Assembly: GCA_016929415.1 (NCBI GenBank)
Contig: JAFGIW010000091.1
Span: forward strand, 1-61,988
DNA length: 61,988 nt
Reading direction: 5' to 3'
Source: Chitinispirillaceae bacterium
GTDB lineage: Bacteria > Fibrobacterota > Chitinivibrionia > Chitinivibrionales > Chitinispirillaceae
A program made the translations under genes and the position numbers. The notes under the pieces were generated by a model. The model ran no database searches. It was given only the letters and a program-made list of their open reading frames with translations, and was not told where the DNA came from. Positions 7,811 through 14,814 of the stretch are shown in pieces. The stretch's first letter is position 1; each line of letters opens with the position of its first letter.

Positions 7811-9325
7811 TTACTTGATCAACAGTGACGTCCCGCTCATCTCCTTTGGCTTTTCGATGCCGAGGAGTTCCAGCACGGTCGGGGCGACATCGCAGAGTTT
7901 TCCGCCCTCCCGCAGCGTCTTTGCATCCGACCCTACCACCGTGAGCGGCACGGGGTTGGTGGTGTGGGCGGTCATGGGGGAGCCGTCGGGCAGCTTGGTC
8001 TGCTCGGCGTTGCCGTGGTCGGCTGTAAGGATGCAGACGCCCCCCTGCTGCCGCAGCGCTGCCTGGACCACGTCATGAACACAGGTGTCAATGGTCTGCA
8101 CCGCCGTGATGATCGCGTCGTAGACGCCCGTGTGGCCCACCATGTCGCAGTTGGCGAAGTTGCAGATGACGACGTCGTAGTTCTTGCCGTCAATCGCCTC
8201 CACCAGTTTGTCGCGCACCTCGAAGGCGCTCATTTCGGGCTTGAGGTCGTAGGTGGCCACTTTCGGGCTGTTGACGAGAATGCGGTCTTCATTGGGGAAC
8301 GGTTCGTTGCGCTGGCCGTTGAAGAAGAAAGTGACATGGGCGTACTTCTCCGTCTCCGCGCAGCGAAGCTGTCTGAGACCGCTTTTCGCCAGCACCTCTC
8401 CGAGGATGTTGGCATTCTGCATCTCGGGGTACGCCTCGTCGAAGCGCCCGTCGTCGTAATAGTGCGTCATGGCCACGAAGCAGCCGAGCAGAACCTGCCG
8501 CTTGAAATGGGGAAACTCGGGCTCGATTATTGCTTTTGTCAATTGTCGGGTGCGGTCAAACCGGAAATTGAAGAAAATGACGGCGTCGTTTTCCCTGATT
8601 CCCTGAAAATCGATGCAGCGGGGCTTGACGAATTCATCGGTCTCGCCCGCGGCATAGGCCCCTTCGACAGCCGCTTTCCAGTCTTTCGCCGGAGTTCCTT
8701 TCCCCTCGATGAGCGCCCGGTAGGCCAGTTCGGTCCGGTCCCAGCGGGTGTCGCGGTCCATGGCATAGTAGCGGCCGATGACCGTGGCGACCCGGCCGGT
8801 CCCGGTTCTGTCAATGCCGGCCTGCAGGAACGCCAGATGCTCCAAGGCCGATTTCGGCGGGGTGTCGCGGCCGTCGGTGAGCGCGTGGATGAGGACGTTT
8901 GAAAGCCCCTGCTGTTTGCAGAGTTCCAGAAGCGAGATGCAGTGCCGCGTCACCGCGTGCACGCCTTCCTCCTGGATGAGGCCGATCAGGTGGAGGGTGC
9001 TCTTCTTCGCTTTCGCATGATTGATCGCCTTGAGGAATGCAGCATTGGTAAAAAAGTCGCCGTCACTCACCGATTTATCGATCCGGGTGAGGCTCTGATA
9101 AACGATACGGCCCGCACCGAGGTTGAGATGCCCCACTTCACTGTTTCCCTGGTACCCCTCGGGCAGCCCGGCGCTCAATCCTGACGTCTGGATGATGGTG
9201 GTTGGGCAGGTCCGCTCATAGCGGTCGGTATGGGGTGTCTTCGCGCTGAAAATCGCGTTCGAAGGTTCGTCGTTGCCCTTGCCCCAACCGTCGCGGATGA
9301 TAAGGCAGACCGGTCGTTTTTTCAT
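7811..9325 (-). CDS. gpmI: 2,3-bisphosphoglycerate-independent phosphoglycerate mutase
   Basis: GpmI interconverts 3- and 2-phosphoglycerate in glycolysis using two Mn2+ ions and a phosphoserine intermediate. The 504-residue protein begins MKKRPVCLIIRDGWG (first metal Asp in DGWG). It carries the catalytic-Ser motif GNSEVGHLNLGAGR, HALTDGRDTPP, GRYYAMDRD, and the C-terminal metal motifs NFANCDMVGHTG and TADHGNAEQ. The frame stays open 40 codons upstream, but the family N-terminus fixes the start at 9325. An Arg replaces the usual Leu before DGWG. Housekeeping gene; co-transcription with the dehydrogenase 62 nt downstream is possible. Confidence 0.92.
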   Translation of the reverse strand: MKKRPVCLIIRDGWGKGNDEPSNAIFSAKTPHTDRYERTCPTTIIQTSGLSAGLPEGYQGNSEVGHLNLGAGRIVYQSLTRIDKSVSDGDFFTNAAFLKAINHAKAKKSTLHLIGLIQEEGVHAVTRHCISLLELCKQQGLSNVLIHALTDGRDTPPKSALEHLAFLQAGIDRTGTGRVATVIGRYYAMDRDTRWDRTELAYRALIEGKGTPAKDWKAAVEGAYAAGETDEFVKPRCIDFQGIRENDAVIFFNFRFDRTRQLTKAIIEPEFPHFKRQVLLGCFVAMTHYYDDGRFDEAYPEMQNANILGEVLAKSGLRQLRCAETEKYAHVTFFFNGQRNEPFPNEDRILVNSPKVATYDLKPEMSAFEVRDKLVEAIDGKNYDVVICNFANCDMVGHTGVYDAIITAVQTIDTCVHDVVQAALRQQGGVCILTADHGNAEQTKLPDGSPMTAHTTNPVPLTVVGSDAKTLREGGKLCDVAPTVLELLGIEKPKEMSGTSLLIK

Positions 9326-9493
9326 GAGAAGAGGTCCTTTCAATAGATTTTCATGGGGTAGTCGTGTAAAAATACACTCAATGTACTTCGATATGCTATG
9401 GAACGGAGAAGTATTGGATGGGGGGGTGAAGAATGAACTAATCACCCGGACGGGTCTTCAACAGCACAGATTAAAATTGCACTGCAGAGCGGT

Positions 9494-10675
9494 TCAGATG
9501 ATGCCTTCCATGATTTCCACAATCGACCCGTGCAGTAACGGGTTCATTATTTCGATTTCGCCGACGGAGATTCTCAGGTCGCCATTGTACATTACAATCC
9601 CCCCTTCGCACCTGTCGGCGCCAACCGTTTGTTTGAAGCGGTGGATGCCCCGTAAAAATGATTCGTTGAATGTTTCCGCGGATTTGATTTCAACGGGTAA
9701 AAAGGCACTTCCTCCTTTAAGAAGCAAATCCACCTCATTGCCGTGACTGTCGCGGTAAAAGTAGAGTTCGGATCTGATTCCCCGGTTGCAGAATGTTTTC
9801 ATGAATTCGAGAATGACGAGATTCTCGTAGAGCCCGCCGCGGAGCCGGTCGCGTTTGAGTTGACCGGTGTCGCCGATGCCGAGGAGGAATGACGCCAGAC
9901 CGGTATCGGTAAAGTAGAGCTTCGGCGATTTGACGATACGCTTTCCTATGTTTTGAAACCAGGGCTGCAGTTCGAAGACGATATAGGAAGCTTTCAGAAC
10001 GCTTATCCAGTTCCTGACCGTTGTTGATGAGACGCCGATATCATTGCCGAGTGAGCTGTAATTGAGCACCTGTCCTATGCGTCCGGCAAGCAGCGACAGA
10101 AACTGTTGAAACCGCGCGAGATCCTGCAGATTCACCAACGATCGAACGTCGCGTTCGAGATAGGTTTGAACATACCCGTTGAAAAAACGGTTGATCCGCA
10201 GTTTCTTTTCGTGCAGACGGGGGTAGCCACCGGATAAAATGCGTTGAAATGCGTCCGGTTCATTCCGGTAGGATTTCAATTCCTCGAGTGAAAAAGGCAG
10301 GAGGGTAAGAAGGGCTGTCCTTCCGGCGAGCGACTGGTTTATTGTCTCATGCAGCAGCGGCTGATGGCTGCCGGTAAGTATGAACCGTCCTTCGGTGCCG
10401 TCGGTATCGACAATACCCTGCAGGTATGAAATAAGTTCCGGCAGCCGTTGAATTTCGTCGAGAACGGCTCCGGCCGTAAAACGTTTCAGAAATGCCCGAG
10501 GGTCAAGTCCGGCCGCCTGACGGATATCCGGATCTTCGAGTGAACAATACGGTTTCCGGGGAAAAGTCATCCGGACGAGTGTCGTTTTACCCGACTGTCG
10601 CGGTCCGACGATGGTAACCACCGGGTACTCTTCGGCTGCAGAAATCAATTCAGCGGTAATGGCCCGGGTTACCAT
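9494..10675 (-). CDS. AAA_14/DUF4143 ATPase
   Basis: The 393-residue protein has a P-loop (VGPRQSGKTTL, about residue 22), a Walker B-like VLDEIQRLP, sensor-like RFILTGSHQ, and then the DUF4143 C-terminal half (FTDTGLASFLLGI, LYENLVILEF, FYRDSHGNEVDLLL, LPVEIKSAET), which ends in a PD-(D/E)XK-like fold. These proteins are abundant, patchily distributed and of unknown role. Some authors link them to toxin-antitoxin or mobile behaviour. The start is set at the ATG preceding AITAELISAAEEYP. The frame continues 109 codons upstream without family similarity. A 57-bp palindrome covers the promoter. Confidence 0.88.
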   Translation of the reverse strand: MVTRAITAELISAAEEYPVVTIVGPRQSGKTTLVRMTFPRKPYCSLEDPDIRQAAGLDPRAFLKRFTAGAVLDEIQRLPELISYLQGIVDTDGTEGRFILTGSHQPLLHETINQSLAGRTALLTLLPFSLEELKSYRNEPDAFQRILSGGYPRLHEKKLRINRFFNGYVQTYLERDVRSLVNLQDLARFQQFLSLLAGRIGQVLNYSSLGNDIGVSSTTVRNWISVLKASYIVFELQPWFQNIGKRIVKSPKLYFTDTGLASFLLGIGDTGQLKRDRLRGGLYENLVILEFMKTFCNRGIRSELYFYRDSHGNEVDLLLKGGSAFLPVEIKSAETFNESFLRGIHRFKQTVGADRCEGGIVMYNGDLRISVGEIEIMNPLLHGSIVEIMEGII

Positions 10676-10686
10676 ATTCTGAAAAT

Positions 10687-10743
10687 ACCATCGTCGTTGT
10701 GTAAATTTCAAGTTATACTTTTGATTTGCACAACAACGATGGT
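10687..10743. promoter_or_regulatory. 57-bp imperfect palindrome at the AAA_14 gene promoter
   Basis: Two 27-nt arms around a central ATA match at 22 or more positions. The left arm starts ACCATCGTCGTTGTGTAAAT (10687) and the right arm, read on the other strand, starts ACCATCGTTGTTGTGCAAAT. It lies 12 nt upstream of the minus-strand ATPase start and about 30 nt before the receiver fragment. It could be an autoregulatory operator or the boundary of an inserted unit. Confidence 0.6.
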
Positions 10744-10772
10744 GTTCTCGGCAACATGCAGATCGCCGCGCT

Positions 10773-11141
10773 GTGCTGGTCATGGATGATGATGAGGTGA
10801 TCAGGAAAGCATTGACCGTCATGCTCAAGGTTCTGGGGCACACCACATTATGCGTGAGCAACGGAGAGGAGGCCATCGAGCGGCTTTTTACGGATGGCGT
10901 TGACCATGGCGAAATTGTCGCGATTATTCTTGATCTGACCGTTCCGGGAGCAATGGGCGGCAAGGAAGCGATACGCGAAATACGTCGCCGTGACGAAAGC
11001 ATTCCTGTATTTGTGGCTAGCGGCTATACCGACGATCCGGTGCTTGCCCATCCCGAAAAATATGGATTCACGGCGAGTATCTGCAAACCATTTTCAATCA
11101 CGGAACTCGCCGCGGTGTTCCGGAAGCATCTTGCCGGGTAG
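10773..11141 (+). pseudogene. Isolated receiver domain, likely 3' remnant of a hybrid histidine kinase
   Basis: The 122 residues are a full CheY-like receiver: acidic pocket MDDDE at the N-terminus, phospho-acceptor Asp about residue 54 in IILDLTVPGAMGG, and Lys about 105 in CKPFS. The text around VLVMDDDEVIRKALTVMLKV and SGYTDDPV is typical of the C-terminal receiver of hybrid sensor kinases. The frame is open upstream (QHADRRAV before the GTG), as in a linker, with no good ribosome site, and it runs directly into the palindrome. The kinase body is absent. The alternative is a functional single-domain regulator starting at the GTG. Confidence 0.55.
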
Positions 11142-11348
11142 GAAGATCCGGACGCCGGATCGGAATCAGCCTCATTTTCCCCCGCACCCGGACAAAGACT
11201 TCCGGTCCCTGCGCGCCCGCCTTTGTCAAATCGATCCACCCCAGCTTCCGGTTGCTATATCTATCCCGGTTATTGTTGTGCCGTTCTGGCGGGTTCGTTG
11301 CCGGAAAAAATGAAAAAAATTTCATCCTCCGAACTCATGACACGGCCT

Positions 11349-11375
11349 GTCTCCTTCGCTGAAGCTTCGGCAGAC
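11349..11375. repeat. 27-bp imperfect palindrome, dispersed-repeat type
   Basis: The sequence GTCTCCTTCGCTGAAGCTTC, continued by GGCAGAC, reads nearly the same on the other strand. It carries the core GCCGAAGC..CAGCGAAGG seen in diverged form at 12-41. It lies in the gene-free stretch 11142-11427, in which nothing else was recognised. Confidence 0.4.
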
Positions 11376-11427
11376 CAGGAAAGGTTCGTGCCACACGATT
11401 TGAGTATGGCAATTAAAGCCAAGTACG

Positions 11428-11817
11428 CTACTTCTCATCAGCCGCCGCCTGCTGCGGCTTCGAATTCAGACACTCCCAGTCCTTTGAAACTTTCTGCGTT
11501 CCTCCGCATGCCCAGCATTTCCCCGATCCGTTGCAGTAGTGGCAAACGCCGCTGCCTTTGCAGTAGGGGCACGGTTTCTTATAGGAAAACGGTTTGATGG
11601 TTTCCTCGGAGAAATTCGGACTAACGACGGTGCGTTCCTTGAGCCCCTGGCAGTACATGCATTTTCCGGTGCCGTTGCAATAAGGGCACGCGCCGTTGGT
11701 GATATGAGAACATATCGGACAGGCCGTGGTGTCGTAACGCGCGTCGCGCTTATCCATACGGGAACATGCCGTGCATACAACCATCACCATGAAAATGGCG
11801 ACTGAATTTCGGACCAT
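11428..11817 (-). CDS. Cysteine-rich lipoprotein with DnaJ-like zinc-binding repeats
   Basis: The 129-residue exported protein has a hydrophobic N-terminus ending in a lipobox (MVVCTAC). Cys pairs follow in the pattern CPICSH, CPYCNGTGKCMYC, CPYCKGSGVCHYCNGSGKCW and CGG. The CxxCxGxG spacing is that of the DnaJ/HSP40 zinc-finger module, but no J-domain is present. A lipidated, extracytoplasmic zinc-ribbon protein could act in redox or folding of surface proteins; this is speculation. The AGGGAGG ribosome site is strong. It is transcribed divergently from the sheath operon, sharing a 233-bp upstream region. Confidence 0.75.
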   Translation of the reverse strand: MVRNSVAIFMVMVVCTACSRMDKRDARYDTTACPICSHITNGACPYCNGTGKCMYCQGLKERTVVSPNFSEETIKPFSYKKPCPYCKGSGVCHYCNGSGKCWACGGTQKVSKDWECLNSKPQQAAADEK

Positions 11818-12050
11818 TTCAACCTCCCTTTTTCTATTGGCTTTCTCGTTAAAACTGCTCCGGCGGTTCGATCGGGATTGCTCCGTAGAATTCGCTTTAA
11901 ACGCCTGCCAACCGGTATATTTTAATCACTGCAACGATCGCAACCGAAGTATACTGCGTTGATGCGCTTTATTCTAGACCGGAGCATCGTGAAAAGAACC
12001 GGCAGTAAATATACCACAATCACCTCCGCTTTAACCAGAGGACTATAATT

Positions 12051-13703
12051 ATGAACAAAGATGAATCGCCGATCCAATCGATGAACGCAAGTCTGGGAAC
12101 ACCTGCATCCGTATCCTCGGCATCGTCCCCGCCGCAGCTGCAGCCATGGGCCATCCTGGTCTGTTCCGATCTTGGTTTTGTCTCCGACAGGCCGTGCAGG
12201 GTCACTGCGGCGACCCTCAATGAATTTATATCGACGAATAAAGTGACGATCAGCGGCACGGTCGAATCCGGGCTTCCTGCGGATATCGCACCGTTTTATA
12301 TCGAGCATCGGATCAATGACCTGAAGGACCTTTCCCCCGGATCGCTTCCCGACCGTCTTCCCTATCTGCAACGGTTGAAAAACGCTTCGACGCTTCTTGA
12401 TGATATTGCCCGCAGGCGGATCGCACCGACTGAAGGTTTCAGGCGCATTGCCTCCATTTCGTCGCTGCCGCAGTCGGTCGTGCGGCAATTGGGAACGATT
12501 GTTCCGAAGGGGGGCGGCAGCGACCCGGCCCCGAAAGCACCGGCCGGATCATCGTCGAAAATCGATTCGATCCTCTCGATGATGGAAGTCGATGCAGCGC
12601 AGGCCGCGGCTCCTCCGAAGGCGCCGCCATCCGATTTCGTCGCTGCGCTCACCGAAAACGCTCATGAGGACTTTTCTCCCGCCGCACTGCTCACCTGTAA
12701 AAAGTCAATCGATACGCTGATCGAAGCCCTCTGCGACGCAGTTGTTGCGCAACCTTTTTCCAGGGCTGCGATTTCCTCATGGAACGCCCTGAAGATCCTC
12801 CTGAAAATCGCCGGTCGCCGCCGGGAGGCGCTGTTGTATCTGCACAGCGCTCCGTACGATGCCGCGCAGCGGCACTTCGAGGACGCCCTCGCCTTCTGCG
12901 CGTCCGAATCGGGTGCGCCGGATCTTGTTATCTGGGATTATCCGGTACCCGTCGATACCGCGACCCTCCAGCAAATCGAGCATATCGGCGCGGGCGCCGA
13001 CCAGTATAAAACAGTCGTGGCAACATCGCTCGATTATCATGACGACCTTTATAAAAGAATTCTCAATCAGGAACCGTTGAAAGCAGTACTTGAGCAGCCC
13101 GCCTTCATCCCGTTGCGGCGGCTGCAGGAGACAAGTCAGGCACGATGTCTGGCGCTCTGTGCGCCCGATGCACAGCAGCACAGCCAGGGCGACCAGAAGG
13201 TTGCGGTCAGGGGCGCATGGCTTCTGGCTTTTCAATGGGTTACCTCAGTGCTTGAAACCAGCTCCCCTTTCCATCTGCAGAACAGTTCCATCATGGCACT
13301 CGATGATTTTGCATTTCCGAAACTTTCGAGCGAGACGGTATTTGACGCGAACCAATGCGGGATAACACTGCTGCGTCCCAACAGCACGACAACGCCGCGT
13401 GTACTGTTCGGCAGTACGAAGACCCCGTACGGAAGCCTTCTTTTCAACCTTCTCGTCAATCGAACGGCGCGTCTCGCCGCCGGGTGGATAAGCGGTCAGG
13501 ACAAAAATATGACGGTTGAAGCGGCTGCTCCGGCATTAGCGCGGTTTTTGCAAACGCAGCTCAGACCATATCATATTTTATCTTCCAACGAGGCGGTGGC
13601 GGTAACCGTTGCCGGGGGGAGTCTTCAGGTGACGCTTGATTCCGATATCACGGTCGCCGGTTTCCCGGTGAAGTTTCAGTTTTCGTTTAACTACCGGGAG
13701 TAG
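12051..13703 (+). CDS. Fused TssB-TssC-like contractile sheath protein
   Basis: One 550-residue frame appears to hold both type VI secretion sheath subunits. Residues 31-145 resemble TssB/VipA: an opening strand WAILVCSDLGF, then IEHRINDLKDLSPGSLPDRL followed by LPYLQRLKNA, equivalent to the TssB stretch before its RxxL helix. A Pro/Ala/Ser-rich linker (about 145-205) follows. Residues 210-550 resemble TssC/VipB: SSWNALKILL (WRGLxxLV position), VVATSLDYHD, FIPLRRLQETSQARCLALCAP, GAWLLAFQWV, GITLLRP and VNRTARLAAGWI. Sheaths drive tube expulsion by contraction. None of the other T6SS core genes is in the window. It opens an operon with LysM-FecR, kinase and FHA genes. The homology is read by eye from motif order. 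Confidence 0.65.
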   Translation: MNKDESPIQSMNASLGTPASVSSASSPPQLQPWAILVCSDLGFVSDRPCRVTAATLNEFISTNKVTISGTVESGLPADIAPFYIEHRINDLKDLSPGSLPDRLPYLQRLKNASTLLDDIARRRIAPTEGFRRIASISSLPQSVVRQLGTIVPKGGGSDPAPKAPAGSSSKIDSILSMMEVDAAQAAAPPKAPPSDFVAALTENAHEDFSPAALLTCKKSIDTLIEALCDAVVAQPFSRAAISSWNALKILLKIAGRRREALLYLHSAPYDAAQRHFEDALAFCASESGAPDLVIWDYPVPVDTATLQQIEHIGAGADQYKTVVATSLDYHDDLYKRILNQEPLKAVLEQPAFIPLRRLQETSQARCLALCAPDAQQHSQGDQKVAVRGAWLLAFQWVTSVLETSSPFHLQNSSIMALDDFAFPKLSSETVFDANQCGITLLRPNSTTTPRVLFGSTKTPYGSLLFNLLVNRTARLAAGWISGQDKNMTVEAAAPALARFLQTQLRPYHILSSNEAVAVTVAGGSLQVTLDSDITVAGFPVKFQFSFNYRE

Positions 13704-13761
13704 GAGATCGCGGCATCGACTGTTCCGAAAAGCAGGGTGAACTATCGAAGGAGGGATACAG

Positions 13762-14814
13762 GTGCATTCCATCATCAGAAACCACGGATTATTGATGTTT
13801 GTGGCTGTTGTGATGCTCTTCCTTGGAGCGGCAACACTGCCTCCGTCCGGTGATCAGTTCACCCATACGGTTGCGGCAGGTGAGTCGGTCAGTCTTATCT
13901 GCATCGATTATTACGGTTACTATTCGGAGACTCTCGGGAAAGCGGTGGTTGCGGGAAACCCTTTGATCAAAAACATCGATATCATCTATCCCGGTCAGGT
14001 GCTTACCCTGCGGAAACCGGTTGAACCCGCGAAGGGTACGGCTCAGGCCGCTGCTTCCGATTCGATATCCGCCGCGGCGCCTCCCGAGGCTTCGGGAGAA
14101 GCGTTGTTCGTAAAAAAAATGAGCATTACGCAGGGAGTGGTTACCTGTGTGGAGGGAACCGTCCGGTTCCGTCGCAGCGCCGCGGCAAAACCGAAGCCCT
14201 TGAAAATCAATTCCATCGTCACCCCCGGAAATATCATTGAAACGGGAGCCGACGGCCGCGTCGAGATTATTATTAACCGTGAAGCGGTCGTGCGCCTGCG
14301 GGAAAGGACGACAACAGTGCTCGAGGCGTTCCGGCCGACCGCCGACGCGGCGGGTAAAACACGTATCGGCTGTTCCGTGGGCGCATTGTGGACCAAGGTG
14401 AAAAAATTCAAAGATCGCGTCAGCAGGTTCGAGCTGCAACTGCCCACGGCGATCGCCGGCGTCCACGGCACGGTCTACGAGACCGTCGTCGCGGCGGACA
14501 GTTCGGCGGAGGTAAAGGTGTTCTCCGGCGAGGTGGCGGTGAGCGGCGGCGGTACAAAAAAAGCGACCGGAGCGCCATCCACCTCCGGCGCGCCCTCCGA
14601 GGTGGCCGGTCCCCATGAAGTCGCCCCCCCGCAGGAGGTCACCATGGAACACTGGACGCAGATCGTGCGGGCCATGCAGAAAATCGCCATCAATAAAAAA
14701 GGCGCGCCCTCGCAGCCGGTCACCTTTACAAAAACAACCATGGGCGGCTGGGAACGGTGGAACGACGAACGTGACCGACGGATCGCCGCGCTGTTCGGGG
14801 AGCGGGAGCCGTGA
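13762..14814 (+). CDS. Exported LysM-FecR domain protein
   Basis: The 350-residue protein has an N-terminal hydrophobic signal (LLMFVAVVMLFLGAATL), a LysM peptidoglycan-binding module (about 33-83: FTHTVAAGESVSLICIDYYG, then NIDIIYPGQVLTL), an Ala/Ser linker, and a FecR-type domain (about 120-255: GVVTCVEGTVRF, PGNIIETGADGRVEI, TAIAGVHGTVYE, VKVFSGEVAVSG). The C-terminus is charged. FecR domains in this architecture are periplasmic sensors or scaffolds. Start is GTG with AAGGAGGG 8 nt upstream. Its stop overlaps the GTG of the CHASE2 kinase by 4 nt, so the two are translationally coupled. A shared signalling complex at the cell wall is plausible. Confidence 0.85.
   Translation: MHSIIRNHGLLMFVAVVMLFLGAATLPPSGDQFTHTVAAGESVSLICIDYYGYYSETLGKAVVAGNPLIKNIDIIYPGQVLTLRKPVEPAKGTAQAAASDSISAAAPPEASGEALFVKKMSITQGVVTCVEGTVRFRRSAAAKPKPLKINSIVTPGNIIETGADGRVEIIINREAVVRLRERTTTVLEAFRPTADAAGKTRIGCSVGALWTKVKKFKDRVSRFELQLPTAIAGVHGTVYETVVAADSSAEVKVFSGEVAVSGGGTKKATGAPSTSGAPSEVAGPHEVAPPQEVTMEHWTQIVRAMQKIAINKKGAPSQPVTFTKTTMGGWERWNDERDRRIAALFGEREP

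Noticed and set aside
7964..8902. 312-codon plus-strand frame
   Set aside because: Antisense to the conserved gpmI gene; no recognisable domain.
10676..11002. N-terminal extension of the AAA_14 ATPase
   Set aside because: The extra 109 codons are Ser/Arg-rich, lack similarity, cross the palindrome, and oppose the receiver domain.
12051..13703. Two adjacent sheath genes joined by a sequencing error
   Set aside because: The linker is an in-frame, compositionally natural Pro/Ala/Ser stretch of about 60 residues with no stop, internal start or ribosome site.
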